From: Staphylococcus gallinarum
GTDB lineage: Bacteria; Bacillota; Bacilli; Staphylococcales; Staphylococcaceae
Assembly: GCF_000875895.1 (NCBI RefSeq)
Contig: NZ_JXCF01000007.1
Location: 62,001-126,000 of the forward strand
Length of the DNA stretch: 64,000 nucleotides
Reading direction: 5' to 3'
The position numbers and the translations under genes are program-made. How positions within the stretch are numbered: the stretch's first letter is position 1; every line of letters begins with the position of its first letter. Below are positions 29,660 through 41,300 of this stretch, one piece after another. The notes beneath the pieces are model-generated. The model did not search any database, had not been told where the DNA came from, and worked only from the letters and a program-made list of their open reading frames with translations.

Positions 29660-31069
29660 ATGTGGAGAGAAAAAGTACAAGAATACGAAAATCAAATCAT
29701 CGAAGATTTAAAGGGATTATTAGCTATTGAAAGTGTAAGAGATGACAGTAAATCCTCTACAGAGAACCCTGTAGGCCCAGGACCACGTCAGGCACTTGAT
29801 TATATGTATAAAATTGCAGAACGAGATGGTTTTGGTACACATGATGTAGATCATATTGCAGGAAGAATTGAAGTTGGATCAGGCGAAGATGTATTTGGTA
29901 TTTTATGTCATGTTGATGTTGTACCAGCTGGTGAAGGTTGGGATACAAATCCATTTGACCCTGTAGTGACAGAAGATAAAGTGATTGCTAGAGGAACGTT
30001 AGATGACAAAGGTCCTACAATTGCTGCTTACTATGCTGTAAAAATACTTAATGACATGAAAGTCAATTGGAAAAAAAGAATACATATCATAATAGGGACA
30101 GATGAAGAATCTGATTGGAAATGTACTGATCGTTACTTCAAAACTGAAGAAATGCCAGCGTTAGGTTTCGCTCCAGATGCGGAATTCCCAGCAATACATG
30201 GAGAAAAAGGGATAAGTACATTCGATGTGATACAAAATGAACAAGCAGAGGAACAAGACGAACCAGAATACGAATTACGTTCATTTACATCAGGTCAAAG
30301 ATACAACATGGTTCCTGATGAAGCAGAAGCACATATTAATGTGAAAGAAAATATGACAGATGTGATTCAAAACTTTGAACAATTCCTTGTAGATAATCAA
30401 TTAGAAGGCGAGAGTTCGGTTGATAGCGGTGTTTTAGTACTGAATGTACAGGGTAAAGCAGTACACGGTATGGATCCATCTATAGGTATTAATGCAGGGT
30501 TATATTTATTAAACTTCTTATCTCAACTCGATTTAGATAAATCAGCTGCTAATTTTGTAGATTTTAGTGAAAAGTATTTATTCAACTCACATTTCGGTGA
30601 AAAAATGGGAATGAAATATCATACTGAAATCATGGGTGATGTTACTACTAATATTGGGGTAATAGAATATAATAATACTAAAGGTGGGAAATTTGGTATT
30701 AATTTAAGATATCCTGAAGGGTTCGAATTTGATGAAGCGATGTCTAGGTTTACAAAAGAAATAGCGGAATTAGGCTTTTCTATCGAATTAGGTAAAAACC
30801 AAACACCTCATTATGTAGAAAAAGACGATCCATTCGTTCAAACATTAGTACAAGCATATAGAAACCAAACAGGTGATGAGTCTGAACCATATACTATTGG
30901 TGGTGGCACATACGCACGTAACCTTGATAAAGGTGTAGCATTTGGTGCGATGTTTGATGACTCTGAAGATTTAATGCATCAGAAAAACGAATATATTACA
31001 AAAAAACAATTATTTAATGCGACAAGTATTTATTTAGAATCATTGTATGCATTATGTGTGGAGGAATAA
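29660..31069 (+). CDS. pepV: Dipeptidase PepV
   Basis: 469 aa, M20 family metallopeptidase that hydrolyses dipeptides and related beta-Ala peptides in the cytoplasm. Zinc ligands are H84 and D86 in [12 protein letters not shown], the bridging D in GTLDDKGP (~116), and E149/E150 in [10 protein letters not shown]; a C-terminal His is in [17 protein letters not shown] precedes the ATG. Its stop lies 3 bp before the dat start, so the two are tightly coupled. Confidence 0.95.
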   Translation: MWREKVQEYENQIIEDLKGLLAIESVRDDSKSSTENPVGPGPRQALDYMYKIAERDGFGTHDVDHIAGRIEVGSGEDVFGILCHVDVVPAGEGWDTNPFDPVVTEDKVIARGTLDDKGPTIAAYYAVKILNDMKVNWKKRIHIIIGTDEESDWKCTDRYFKTEEMPALGFAPDAEFPAIHGEKGISTFDVIQNEQAEEQDEPEYELRSFTSGQRYNMVPDEAEAHINVKENMTDVIQNFEQFLVDNQLEGESSVDSGVLVLNVQGKAVHGMDPSIGINAGLYLLNFLSQLDLDKSAANFVDFSEKYLFNSHFGEKMGMKYHTEIMGDVTTNIGVIEYNNTKGGKFGINLRYPEGFEFDEAMSRFTKEIAELGFSIELGKNQTPHYVEKDDPFVQTLVQAYRNQTGDESEPYTIGGGTYARNLDKGVAFGAMFDDSEDLMHQKNEYITKKQLFNATSIYLESLYALCVEE

Positions 31070-31071
31070 CT

Positions 31072-31947
31072 ATGACAAAAGTATTAATCAATGAAAAGCT
31101 TGTAGATGAACAAGAGGCAAATGTTCCGTATAACGACAGAGGTTATGTTTTTGGCGATGGTATTTATGAATATGTAAGAATTTATGATAACCATATTTTC
31201 ACAGCACGCCCACACTTTGAAAGATTGTTAAGAAGTGCAAAAGAAATAGGCTTAGACTTAAAATATTCAGTTGAAGGATTAATTGAACTTGTTCAAGAAT
31301 TAATCAATGCGAATGGCATAGTAAATGGTGGCGTTTATATTCAGGTTACTCGTGGTGCTGCGCCTCGTGACCATGCCTTCCCAACACCTTCAGTAGAAGC
31401 TAATGTAATGGCATTTACAAAGAATTATGGCCGTCCTTATAAAGAATTAGAGGAAGGTATCAATGCAGTGACTACCGAAGATATTCGTTGGTTAAGATGT
31501 GACATTAAGAGTTTAAACTTATTAGGAAATGTCTTAGCTAAAGAATTGGCAGTGAAGTACAATGCTAAAGAGGCAATTCAACATAGAGGAGACATTGTTA
31601 CTGAAGGTTCTTCAAGTAATGTTTATGCGATAAAGGATGGAGAAATATACACACATCCAGTGAATAACTACATCTTAAATGGAATCACGCGTAAAGTGAT
31701 AAAGCATATTGCAGAAGAACAAAATATTCCATTTAACGAAGAAACGTTTACATTAGACTTCTTAAAAAATGCTGATGAAGTCATTGTTTCTAGTACTTCA
31801 ATCGAAGTAATGCCAGTAGTGAAACTAAATGGTGAATCTGTAGGTGATGGAAAAGTTGGTGCAATCACTAAAAAATTACAAGAAGGTTTCACACGCTATA
31901 TAGATACAGTTAGTGGAGAATTTCAAGAAAATGGACAAAAAATATAA
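31072..31947 (+). CDS. dat: D-amino acid (D-alanine) aminotransferase
   Basis: 291 aa, class IV PLP aminotransferase giving D-glutamate for cell wall from D-alanine. The PLP lysine is K146 in [15 protein letters not shown]. Other blocks are [27 protein letters not shown] and LNGITRK. The start is the ATG at 31072 with TGGAGGA; an upstream GTG in frame lies inside pepV. The last codons run into an inverted repeat (ATAACATAATTT/AAATTATGTTAT). Confidence 0.94.
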   Translation: MTKVLINEKLVDEQEANVPYNDRGYVFGDGIYEYVRIYDNHIFTARPHFERLLRSAKEIGLDLKYSVEGLIELVQELINANGIVNGGVYIQVTRGAAPRDHAFPTPSVEANVMAFTKNYGRPYKELEEGINAVTTEDIRWLRCDIKSLNLLGNVLAKELAVKYNAKEAIQHRGDIVTEGSSSNVYAIKDGEIYTHPVNNYILNGITRKVIKHIAEEQNIPFNEETFTLDFLKNADEVIVSSTSIEVMPVVKLNGESVGDGKVGAITKKLQEGFTRYIDTVSGEFQENGQKI

Positions 31948-32382
31948 CATAATTTAACGCCAAATTATGTTATAATGCTAACTGAGCCGAATTAAAATTC
32001 TATACGATTTATAGAAGTAAAAAGTCACTTTTTGTTTCTCATTTTTGGTTGAAATACATAGCCAAACAATATAAAATCTTTTATGAGACTTGAAATTTGA
32101 AAGTAGAAAATTTCATAAAAAAGATGGAGAAATTTAAAATTAAGTACTCTGTACCATGTTAATTTATGGTATGCTATACGGGTTGCTATAAATTAACATG
32201 ATCAGTATGTACGAATTATAAAGTAAAAAGGAACTTGAACCAAAAGGGACAAGTGTGTCGATTCTTACGAAAACACATTAAAATTGGTTGAAGTTTATAA
32301 TTTTGTGAATGAAATTATTATATGTGGCTCTTGAAATTTGTTTTTCTAGAGCCATTTTCTAATTGAAAGTGAGGTGAACGTG
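31948..32382 (+). ncRNA. Structured intergenic region, candidate small RNA or long leader
   Basis: This 435-bp gap has no protein gene. A palindrome with TATAAT follows dat (31945-31975). A 13-bp stem is formed by CATGTTAATTTAT (32155-32167) and ATAAATTAACATG (32188-32200). A terminator-like hairpin (GTGGCTCT ... AGAGCCATTTTCT) lies at about 32323-32360, just before the ribosome site of the next gene. This pattern suits a small RNA ending there, or an attenuated leader. No known riboswitch class was recognised. Confidence 0.4.
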
Positions 32383-33174
32383 TTGGAGCAGTTTTATCAA
32401 TTAGGATGGACGCTTGATTCAGCAGGTGGTGCATCTGGGGAAGCTTATATGGCCGAACAAGATGGACAGAAGTTATTTTTGAAAAGAAATTCAAATCCTT
32501 TTATAGCGGCATTATCTGCTGAAGGTATCGTACCAAAACTAGTGTGGACAAAACGTATCGAAACAGGTGAAGTTGTAACCGCACAACATTGGAAAAACGG
32601 TAGAGAACTTACTTTCGATGAAATGCATGAGGAACGTGTAGCGCAATTAATGAAAAAAATACACAATTCTAAAACATTACTAAATATGTTAAAACGTATG
32701 GAAATGGAGCCCATTACACCAGATATTATGTTGAATAAAATTAATGCCTCCTTATCTCGAGAAGTGCTAACACACCATGTTGTTAGAAAAGCGTTAACTT
32801 ATTTAGAAGATCATTTACCTAGTTTAGATCCACGTTTCTTTACTGTTGTTCATGGTGATGTAAACCATAATAATTGGTTGTTATCTGATCATGATGAACT
32901 TTATCTAGTTGATTGGGAAGATGCGATGATAGCTGATCCTGCAATTGATTTAGGTATGCTGCTTTACAATTACGTTCCAGAAAGTAAATGGCCTCAATGG
33001 TTAGATGTTTATGGAGTGAAAGATTCATTAGATCTACAAAAACGTATGAAGTGGTATACAGCTATTCAAGCCATTGGAATGATACAGTGGTATGAAGAAC
33101 AAAAACGTTATAAAGATATGAATATGTGGTTGAAATTCTTGAACGAAATGATGAATAACAATGCATTTATTTAA
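32383..33174 (+). CDS. YtmP-like aminoglycoside-phosphotransferase/choline-kinase fold protein
   Basis: 263 aa. The kinase-like catalytic loop is VHGDVNHNNWL (H157, D159) and the metal motif is YLVDWEDAMIADPAIDLG. Early residues contain the lysine of FLKRN. This fold phosphorylates small molecules such as choline or aminoglycosides; the substrate here is unknown. I prefer the TTG at 32383 because GAGGTG ends 6 nt before it; GTG codons at 32374 and 32380 overlap or crowd that site. It is followed 12 bp later by trmB, as in Bacillus. Confidence 0.85.
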   Translation: MEQFYQLGWTLDSAGGASGEAYMAEQDGQKLFLKRNSNPFIAALSAEGIVPKLVWTKRIETGEVVTAQHWKNGRELTFDEMHEERVAQLMKKIHNSKTLLNMLKRMEMEPITPDIMLNKINASLSREVLTHHVVRKALTYLEDHLPSLDPRFFTVVHGDVNHNNWLLSDHDELYLVDWEDAMIADPAIDLGMLLYNYVPESKWPQWLDVYGVKDSLDLQKRMKWYTAIQAIGMIQWYEEQKRYKDMNMWLKFLNEMMNNNAFI

Positions 33175-33186
33175 GGAGTTATCAAT

Positions 33187-33825
33187 ATGAGAATGCGTCA
33201 TAAACCATGGGCAGAAGATTATCTTAAATCACATTCAGATATCGTTGATATAGACGGTAGTCGAGCTGGGCATATCCGAGAATGGTTTAATAATGACCAG
33301 CCAATCTACATTGAGGTAGGTTCTGGCATGGGACAATTTATTACAACACTCGCAGCTCAAAATCCAGAAATAAATTTTGTTTCGATGGAACGTGAGAAAA
33401 ATGTGATGGTAAAAGTTTTGGATAAAGTACTAGAACAAAATTTATCAAATATAAAGTTAATTTGTAATGATGCCGTTGAATTAAATGAGTATTTTGTTGA
33501 TGGTGAAGTTGATAGACTTTATCTAAATTTCTCTGATCCATGGCCAAAGAATCGACATGCCAAGCGAAGATTGACATACCATACCTATTTAGCACTATAT
33601 AAACAAATCTTAAAGAAAGATGGCGAACTTCACTTTAAGACAGACAATAGAGGTTTATTTGCTTATAGTTTAGAAAGTATGTCGCAATTTGGTATGTATT
33701 TTACAAAGATTAATCTAAATCTCCATGAAGAAGATGTAGAAGGTAATATAGAAACTGAATATGAGCGAAAGTTTTCTGAAAAAGGATCGAGAATTTATCG
33801 TATGGAAGCTAAGTTTCACTCATAA
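33187..33825 (+). CDS. trmB: tRNA (guanine-N7)-methyltransferase
   Basis: 212 aa. SAM motif [15 protein letters not shown], then [10 protein letters not shown], and the family signature [19 protein letters not shown]; the C-terminus has [11 protein letters not shown]. It makes m7G46 in tRNA. AAGGAGTT precedes the ATG. It is the second gene of the pair with the kinase-fold protein, and a terminator follows. Confidence 0.96.
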   Translation: MRMRHKPWAEDYLKSHSDIVDIDGSRAGHIREWFNNDQPIYIEVGSGMGQFITTLAAQNPEINFVSMEREKNVMVKVLDKVLEQNLSNIKLICNDAVELNEYFVDGEVDRLYLNFSDPWPKNRHAKRRLTYHTYLALYKQILKKDGELHFKTDNRGLFAYSLESMSQFGMYFTKINLNLHEEDVEGNIETEYERKFSEKGSRIYRMEAKFHS

Positions 33826-33830
33826 TATGT

Positions 33831-33867
33831 AAATTGGTAGGGCGCATATGCTCTATCAATTTTTTTA
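33831..33867 (+). terminator. Terminator of trmB
   Basis: AAATTGGTAGGGC, short loop, GCTCTATCAATTTTTTT. Confidence 0.8.
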
Positions 33868-33982
33868 TGTCGAAATTTAGGGTATACGATTAGAAACAAT
33901 CATGATTGTATTAAACGAGGGTATTGTATTAGTATAAGGAGTGTTCAAGTTAATACATATCGATGGTTAGGAGGAAGTCTTT

Positions 33983-34810
33983 ATGAGAATTGGCAAATTT
34001 AACGTACGTTATGTGAATGGAGGCATTACCAATATTGACGGTGGTGCAATGTTTGGCGTCGTGCCGAAAGCATTGTGGACAAAAAAATACGAGGTGAATG
34101 AGAAGAATCAAATTCCTTTACCTACACACCCTATTTTAATTCAAACTGAGGATAAAAACATCTTAATCGATACAGGTATCGGTGTAGGAAAGCTAACTGA
34201 AAAAGAACGTAGGAACTTTGGTGCTGAATATGAAAGTGATATAGATAGCGACTTAAAAGCACTGCATTTAACTAGAGCTGACATAGATATACTTATCTTA
34301 ACTCATTTACACTTTGATCATGCCTCAGGGTTAACTGATAATGAAGGGAATGCTAGCTTTCCAAATGCTATCCATGTCTTTCAACAAGATGAGTGGCATG
34401 AGTTCCAAAGTCCTAATATAAGAAGTAAATCAACATATTGGCCAAAAAATAATGGTACATTTCAGAGAAATTTAATTCTTTTTGAAAAAGAATATGAAGT
34501 GTATCCAGGTATTACAGTTAGCCATACTGGTGGACATAGTTATGGCCACTCTATCATTACGATTGAAAGTGAAGGGGAAAAAGCGGTACATATGGGCGAT
34601 ATTTTTCCAACAACAGCCCATAAAAATCCATTATGGGTTACCGCTTATGATGATTATCCAATGGATTCAATCAGAGCGAAGGAGCGATTGATACCAAAAT
34701 TTATCTATGAAGGGTATTGGTTCTTGTTCTATCATGACAATAATTATTTCGCAGTAAAATATGATAAAGATAGACCAAATGAGATACAAAGTTATCTGTC
34801 ACGAAATTAA
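33983..34810 (+). CDS. Metallo-beta-lactamase-fold hydrolase (YtnP-like)
   Basis: 275 aa. Zinc motif THLHFDHASG (H108, H110, D112, H113), later HTGGHSYGH and the HMGDIFPT acid. It resembles B. subtilis YtnP, reported as a lactonase that interferes with signalling of other bacteria; whether that holds here is unknown. TTAGGAGGAAG precedes the ATG. It is monocistronic, with convergent structures downstream. Confidence 0.88.
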   Translation: MRIGKFNVRYVNGGITNIDGGAMFGVVPKALWTKKYEVNEKNQIPLPTHPILIQTEDKNILIDTGIGVGKLTEKERRNFGAEYESDIDSDLKALHLTRADIDILILTHLHFDHASGLTDNEGNASFPNAIHVFQQDEWHEFQSPNIRSKSTYWPKNNGTFQRNLILFEKEYEVYPGITVSHTGGHSYGHSIITIESEGEKAVHMGDIFPTTAHKNPLWVTAYDDYPMDSIRAKERLIPKFIYEGYWFLFYHDNNYFAVKYDKDRPNEIQSYLSRN

Positions 34811-34815
34811 AAAAT

Positions 34816-34960
34816 AGCTAAAGTAAGAGCGTTAAATCTAGATATAAAACACCATGTTCACATGTTGATGATCAACAGTTTCCCATTTTACAAAGTGTTT
34901 ATACAATTGATTTAATATACCCACTAATCAAGTGTGGATATGCTCTTGCTTTAGCCTTTA
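34816..34960. terminator. Large-loop hairpin between convergent genes
   Basis: TAGCTAAAGTAAGAGCG and GCTCTTGCTTTAGCC can pair across a loop of about 100 nt; T-rich ends follow on both strands (TTTATTTTG plus, ATTTTTT minus). It is a probable shared terminator. Confidence 0.6.
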
Positions 34961-35278
34961 TTTTGTACATTCAATAATATCAATAATTTCTCCAGTCGAA
35001 GCATCTGCAAAGAAATCATAGTAAGTGATGTTGCCATTATGTTGTGTAGTAATACCACCTTGATATACAACTAATACTTTATCGCCATGATTATAATGAA
35101 TGGTTTCATTTAATATGTATGAACCTACGACATTCATAAAATATGTTCTTACTTCCTTAATGACCTTTTCAGGATTAAGGTGTTGTTGATTTTTGCGACT
35201 ATTAAATGCAAAACTTACTCCGACAATGGATGCAAGTAAAATAAATATTATGATGAATAAGTTTTTTTTATTCAACAT
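34958..35278 (-). CDS. Small PepSY-like membrane protein
   Basis: 106 aa from the ATG at 35278 with GGGGGTAG upstream (a longer start at 35305 is possible). One N-terminal helix (LFIIIFILLASIVGVSFAF) is followed by an extracellular-looking domain ending ITYYDFFADASTGEIIDIIEC, the strand pattern of PepSY modules, which often inhibit proteases. It stands alone on the minus strand opposite the Bacillales-conserved block. Confidence 0.75.
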   Translation of the reverse strand: MLNKKNLFIIIFILLASIVGVSFAFNSRKNQQHLNPEKVIKEVRTYFMNVVGSYILNETIHYNHGDKVLVVYQGGITTQHNGNITYYDFFADASTGEIIDIIECTK

Positions 35279-35360
35279 GACAGAATCTACCCCCATTAAA
35301 GTCATATTAATAGTGTACCATATTGAAGATGATATAATAAATGTTAAGGAGTGAACGAAA

Positions 35361-36437
35361 TTGAATATTGATCAACAAACAACAATAAGCAGAATTAAAA
35401 CATTAACAGAATTGCATGGCGCACCAGGATTTGAGGATAACGTGAAAGATTATCTAATTTCTGCGATGGAACCTTATGTAGACGAATTTGTCTATAATCG
35501 TATGGGAGGGTTCTATGGTGTTAAACGCTCGAAAGTAGCAAACCCTAAACGTGTGATGGTAGCCGCACATATGGATGAAATTGGATTTATGATTACAAAT
35601 ATTTCAAAGCAAGGTATGATTCAGTTCACAAATTTAGGTGGTGTAGCTACTGATATTTGGCAAGGCCAACGTTTGAAAATAAAAACACGCAATAATGAAG
35701 AAATAACAGGTGTAGTTGCAAATATTCCTAAACATTTTAGAACCGGAAGTGAAGGGGCACCTAAAATTGAAGATTTAATGTTAGATATAGGTTGTGAAGA
35801 TGATGCATCTGTTATAGCAAGAGGTGTTCAAATAGGGGACACTATTGTTCCTGATACACCACTTACACAGTTGTCTGATTATCGTTTTGCTAGCAAAGCA
35901 TGGGATAATAGATATGGTTGTTTAATTGGGTTAGAATTATTAGAATTATTAAAAGATGAAACATTAGATTTTGATTTGTATGTTGGTGCAAATGTTCAAG
36001 AGGAAGTAGGTTTGCGCGGCGCACGTGCAGCTGCAGAATTAATTGATCCTGACGTAGCATTTGTAGTCGATTGTTCTCCTGCAAATGATATGAAAGGCAA
36101 GCAAAATTTGTCTGGAGAATTAGGTGGCGGCACATTAATTCGCATTAAAGACGGTACAATGTTATTGAAACCTAGCTTTAGAGACTATCTATTGGAAATC
36201 GCAAATGATCAAAAAATTAACCATCAATACTATATTTCACCTGGTGGAACAGATGGTGGTGAAATTCACAAAGCGAGAATAGGTATACCAACTGCTGTAA
36301 TTGGAGTTTGTGCACGTTATATTCATAGTACAGACTCAGTGTTTGATATCAGAGATTACTTTGCCGCTAGACATTTGCTGTACGAAGCAACGAAACGACT
36401 TGATGATGACCAAATTCAAACTTTACAATATAAATAA
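35361..36437 (+). CDS. M42-family glutamyl aminopeptidase (YtoP-like)
   Basis: 358 aa. Metal ligands: H70 and D72 in AAHMDEIGF, the bridging D in SKAWDNRYG, E-E in VQEEVGLRGA, D in VVDCSPA, and H in RYIHSTDSVF. Such tetrahedral aminopeptidases trim short peptides in the cytoplasm. The start is TTG at 35361, 8 nt after AAGGAGTG. It is followed 14 bp later by the thioredoxin-like gene, the same order as ytoP-ytpP in Bacillus. Confidence 0.92.
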   Translation: MNIDQQTTISRIKTLTELHGAPGFEDNVKDYLISAMEPYVDEFVYNRMGGFYGVKRSKVANPKRVMVAAHMDEIGFMITNISKQGMIQFTNLGGVATDIWQGQRLKIKTRNNEEITGVVANIPKHFRTGSEGAPKIEDLMLDIGCEDDASVIARGVQIGDTIVPDTPLTQLSDYRFASKAWDNRYGCLIGLELLELLKDETLDFDLYVGANVQEEVGLRGARAAAELIDPDVAFVVDCSPANDMKGKQNLSGELGGGTLIRIKDGTMLLKPSFRDYLLEIANDQKINHQYYISPGGTDGGEIHKARIGIPTAVIGVCARYIHSTDSVFDIRDYFAARHLLYEATKRLDDDQIQTLQYK

Positions 36438-36451
36438 CTAGGAGAGATACT

Positions 36452-36763
36452 ATGAAAACATTAGAAAATGAAACACAATTTAAAGAACTTAAGCAACAAC
36501 AAACAGTATTTTTATTTACTGCAGACTGGTGTCCAGACTGTAAAGTTATTGAACCAGATTTACCACAACTAGAAGACAAATATCAAGAGTATAATTTTGT
36601 ATCAGTGGATAGAGATAAATATTTAGATATTTGTATTGAACATGGTATTATGGGCATTCCAAGTTTCTTAGTTTATCGAGATGGCGAGCAAATTGGTAGC
36701 TATATTGGAAAAGAAAGAAAATCAATCGAACAAATCGATAGTTTTTTAGCGTCATTAAATTAA
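36452..36763 (+). CDS. Thioredoxin-like protein YtpP
   Basis: 103 aa. The active site is C27-P-D-C30 in TADWCPDCKV, unlike the CGPC of true thioredoxin; the cis-proline is in IMGIPSFLVY. It is a cytosolic redox protein of unknown partner. AGGAGAG precedes the ATG. Confidence 0.9.
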   Translation: MKTLENETQFKELKQQQTVFLFTADWCPDCKVIEPDLPQLEDKYQEYNFVSVDRDKYLDICIEHGIMGIPSFLVYRDGEQIGSYIGKERKSIEQIDSFLASLN

Positions 36764-36799
36764 AAATTGAGTTAAAAAACCATAAACAGAATTTGAAAA

Positions 36800-36850
36800 A
36801 TATATACCCTTAGAACGTACTTTTTTTCTGTTCCTAAGGGTATATTTATT
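36800..36850 (+). terminator. Terminator of the ytoP-ytpP unit
   Basis: TATACCCTTAGAAC, T-rich loop, GTTCCTAAGGGTATA, TTTATT. Confidence 0.75.
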
Positions 36851-36888
36851 GTAAACTGTAATAAGGCACGTAAATAGGAGTGTTAATT

Positions 36889-37752
36889 ATGAATGTCTTT
36901 CAAATGAGAGATAAACTCAAAGAGCGATTAAACCATTTAGATGTAAAATTTAGTTTCAATCGCGATGAAGAAACGCTACGAATTTCTAGAACTGATAATA
37001 ACCAAGGTGTTACAGTCAAACTTTCTACAATAGTAGCAAAGTATAAACAACAACAGGAAAATGTAGTAGATGAAATTGTCTACTATGTCGAAGAAGCAAT
37101 TGAACAAATGAAAGAAAAGCAAGTAACTGATATAGAAAATATTCAAATTATGCCAGTACTTAGATCTCCAAGCTTTGATAAAAAAGATAAAAATGGTAAT
37201 GCATTTGTGATTGAACCGCATACTGCAGAAACTAATATTTATTATGCTGTAGATTTAGGGAAATCTTATCGGTTAATTGATGAAAAGATGTTACAACAAT
37301 TAAATCTTACAAAGCAACAATTAAAAGAAATGGCTTTATTTAATATACGTAAACTTGAAAATAAATATAAAACAGATGAAGTGAAAGGTAATATTTTTTA
37401 TTTCGTAAATTCCAATGATGGATATGATGCGAGTAGAATTTTAAATACAAGTTTTCTAAATGATTTACAAAGTCAATGTGAAGGTGAAATGTTAGTAGCG
37501 GCACCACATCAAGATGTCTTGATTATTGCAGATATTCGTAATAAGACAGGATACGATGTAATGGCACATTTAACGATGGAGTTCTTCACTAAAGGATTAG
37601 TTCCTATCACTTCACTATCCTTTGGTTATGATCAAGGACATTTTGAACCTATATTTATCTTAGGTAAAAATAATAAACAAAAACGAGATCCTAATGTCAT
37701 CCAAAGATTAGAAGCAACTAGAAAGCAATATGAAAATAAAGATAAGAAATAA
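36889..37752 (+). CDS. DUF1444 protein (YtpQ)
   Basis: 287 aa from the ATG at 36889 (AGGAGTG, 7 nt upstream; an earlier GTG overlaps it). A conserved uncharacterised family in Bacillales, here in the usual order before ytpR. It contains [13 protein letters not shown], the motif [11 protein letters not shown] and the C-terminal [13 protein letters not shown]. No catalytic motif is evident. Soluble. Confidence 0.85.
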   Translation: MNVFQMRDKLKERLNHLDVKFSFNRDEETLRISRTDNNQGVTVKLSTIVAKYKQQQENVVDEIVYYVEEAIEQMKEKQVTDIENIQIMPVLRSPSFDKKDKNGNAFVIEPHTAETNIYYAVDLGKSYRLIDEKMLQQLNLTKQQLKEMALFNIRKLENKYKTDEVKGNIFYFVNSNDGYDASRILNTSFLNDLQSQCEGEMLVAAPHQDVLIIADIRNKTGYDVMAHLTMEFFTKGLVPITSLSFGYDQGHFEPIFILGKNNKQKRDPNVIQRLEATRKQYENKDKK

Positions 37753-37769
37753 TTAAGGAGTTAAAAATC

Positions 37770-38369
37770 ATGAATTTATTTTACAATAATGAAGCAGTCG
37801 GCGATGTCGCATTTTTACAAATTGAAGTTACTGAAGGGCCATTCGATTACGTAACAAAAGGTGATGTTGTAGAAATTAGAAATAACGATCAAGTTGTTGG
37901 ATACAACATTTTTAATATTTCAAAAAAATCTCAAATAAGCGGAAACGGTCATATCAAGTTGACTGAAGCATTGGTTGCTGAGTTACAAACTGCAATTACA
38001 GATGCTGGCTTTGACTATAAATTAAATGCAGATTTTTCTCCTAAGTTTGTTGTAGGTTATGTAGAAACGAAAGAAAAACATCCAGACGCTGATAAATTAA
38101 GTGTACTAAAAGTGGATGTTGTTACAGAGCAATTACAAATTGTTTGTGGTGCACCGAATGTTGAAGCGGGACAGAAAGTTGTAGTTGCCAAAGTAGGTGC
38201 AGTTATGCCTAGCGGTATGGTAATTAAAGATGCAGAATTAAGAGGTGTAGCTTCAAGTGGTATGATTTGTTCAATGAAAGAATTAAATTTACCAAACGCA
38301 CCTCAAGAAAAAGGAATAATGGTATTGTCTGATGACTACACAGTTGGTCAAGCATTTTTTGAAGAATAA
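37770..38369 (+). CDS. YtpR-type tRNA-binding (EMAP) protein
   Basis: 199 aa. The C-terminal half (about 92-199) is a tRNA-binding OB fold, with VGYVETKEKHPDADKLSVLKV, IVCGAPNVEAGQKVVVAKVG and SSGMICSMKELNL, as in the N-terminal appendage of PheT. The N-terminal half is a DUF4479-like domain. It sits 15 bp ahead of sftA. Function is presumably linked to tRNA or translation. Confidence 0.88.
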   Translation: MNLFYNNEAVGDVAFLQIEVTEGPFDYVTKGDVVEIRNNDQVVGYNIFNISKKSQISGNGHIKLTEALVAELQTAITDAGFDYKLNADFSPKFVVGYVETKEKHPDADKLSVLKVDVVTEQLQIVCGAPNVEAGQKVVVAKVGAVMPSGMVIKDAELRGVASSGMICSMKELNLPNAPQEKGIMVLSDDYTVGQAFFEE

Positions 38370-38384
38370 GGAGGTAATGTATGA

Positions 38385-41300
38385 ATGAGCTGGTTCGACA
38401 AGTTATTTGGAGAAGATAATGGTTCTAATGATGATTATCTCAATAAAAGAAGCCAACGACGTCAAAAAGCTAAGCAACAAGAAAAGCGTGAATCATTACT
38501 TCCACAAAACAATGACGTTTATGAAAGACCAAAGGGAAAATTTCGCTTTCCAGTAGACGGATTAGAGAGTGAACAAGCACACAAGGAACAAGTTGATTCC
38601 GAAGATAAACTTCATGAGACACAACAGAAGGACAGAACTCGAGGCGAAGATCAAGGCGAGCGTGTCAGTGTCAATCATCCACATCGAAGACGAAGAACTA
38701 TGCACGAAAGTGCAAAAGCGCATACTACAAATGATGAAGTTAATTCTAACGTAGCGCACCAACATAGTAGTTACGAAGAAACGTCAAGAGAAAAGAAACA
38801 ACATCATGGTAAAAGGATGCGAATTCAAACAGATGTTTTAAGAGCGAATACACATTCAAAGGCAAATCACCAAGCGCCTAAATATCATCAAAGTGAATTT
38901 AAAGCCAGTGAAGTGCCATCTGCAATCTTTGGAACTAAAAAACCGCGTCCTTTGCAAAATGGTGTGATTCCACCGACATCTAACGATACAGATGAAAGTG
39001 ATAGCAAGATTGATAAGGTAAATACGGAGCAAAGTACACAGCACCGTAGTACAACATCATCCACATCAAAAGATACGCAACAAACAGTTTTTTATAATGA
39101 TCAATATATAGATTCTAATGTATCTGATACTAAAAGTAATATTGAAAATAATGGTGAACATAAGTCAACTAATCAAGCGAATAAGTCACAAGAACAGTCT
39201 AAAGGACCAAAAAACAATACCATTAATATTGAAAACATTTATGCTTCTCAAATCGTTGAAGAGATACGTAAAGAACGTGAGAGAAAATTATTACAAAAAT
39301 GTCAATTTAAAAAAGCATTACAACAAAAGAGACAACAAAATAATGATAATCATGAAGATAGTATTCAAAATGCAATTAATGAGATGTATGCAAAACAAGC
39401 TAAACATCATTTAGGTGAAAGTTCACTTGATGATTTGAATAGTTATGATGAATCTCAAAAAAATGGTGATTCAAGTTCAGAAGAGACGGGTTATAGTTCA
39501 GCTGAGTCAGATATTCAAAACGCTGAAAATCACTCAAATAATGAGTCTACAAGCTTGTTTAACTATGAAGAAATTGATTTGGATAATATTAGTGATGTAC
39601 ATACAGCTAACCAACCATATCAACAAATCGATGAAGTTACTGAAGATGATTTGAATAATACAGAAAATCATGATTCATATTTAACAAACAAAGATGATGA
39701 AGTAACAGAATCTATACAAGCTGCTGATCTGGAAGAGGATGATAGTGAGCAAAATTCTGGTATTGAGCATGCAACTAACCAAGACATTGCTACTTCGGCT
39801 TATAATGACTTAGATCAGAGCAAGCATCAAGCATTAGAAGATGAAATAGTTGATGCGCAATATCGTGAACTTGTAAATGAAAACGATAAAAACAGTGATG
39901 ATAGTGATGAAATAGAGCATAATCAAGAATTAGCGACCCATGATCATGATGAACAATCTACAATGAATTCAGTTGTCGATGATACTGACTATGAACAAAA
40001 TGCTCAATCATATCAAACATCAGAAGCAACTTCTGTAGCTTATAGTGAATTAGATTCATCTTCTACAAGTGAAGCAGCTGATGCTGATATAACTACTACA
40101 AGTGAATTGGATTCATCTAAGCATTTATCGCAACTTGATAGTCAAAGTGTTGCAAACCAAAATGCAGAATTATCTGAAACTACAAGTGAGTCGAACGGCC
40201 ACAATAATGAAGTGAAATCGTCAGAAACAATTGACAATGTATCTGATAATCCTAGCAAGGTAGTAGATGATACTGAAGATGATTCTAAATCAAATGCAGC
40301 TGATGCTAATACACAACAAGAAAATGTTGGCACACAGCAAGCAGTATCGCATGTGGAACAAACGGATGACAATATCAAACAAAATAAACAAACATCAAAT
40401 CAATCACAGCACAATGCACCACTCAGAAAAGGTGGTAAACCATTTAATGTTGTTATGACACCATCTGATAAAAAACGCATGATGGATGCGAAAAAATCAA
40501 GACAAAACTTGTCTACATCACGTATGAATCAACAGCAAAATGAGCAAACAGTAGAAACACAAATTACTACTGATAACGTATTAGAAACAAGCGAAGCCAA
40601 TACACAATTTGAGACAGTTTCAAATTCAACCAGTGAAAATAATCAACACCAAGATATTAACTTGAACCAAAGCGATTCTACAGTATCAGAACCTACATTA
40701 GAACCTGAATCAGCTGAATCGTTAAGCGTTGAAAATCAAACACGAGACCATTCAATAGCTGAACAAACGGATGATAAATTGGAAACATCAGTCGATAATG
40801 AGGTGTTATCAGAATCTAATCAAGTGAATCAAGGAAATACTGAAATACCACCGTTACAACCAGAGTTCAATAAACATCCACAGGAAAGTGCTTCTAACAC
40901 AGAACACCAAGATGATAATAATGAGAAACCAGTTATCAGAAGGGGACCAAATATTAAGTTACCGAGTCCTGTATTATTAGAGGAGCCAGAAGAACATGAA
41001 ATAGATAATTCCTGGATTGAAGAAAAGAAGCAAGAATTGAATGAGGCTTTTTATTACTTTAATGTTCCAGCGGAAGTACAAAATGTTACAGAAGGTCCTA
41101 GTGTTACTCGTTTTGAATTGTCTGTTGAAAAAGGTGTGAAGGTTTCAAGAATTACTGCTCTACAAGATGATATCAAAATGGCATTAGCAGCTAAGGACAT
41201 TAGAATTGAGGCACCAATTCCTGGAACGAGTCTTGTAGGTATAGAAGTACCAAACCAATCATCTACAAAAGTGAATTTGCGCTCAATTATAGATACACCG

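Noticed and set aside
39118-39654. Extra plus-strand frames inside the sftA linker
   Set aside because: They are alternative readings of AT-rich low-complexity sequence; the long frame through it is intact.
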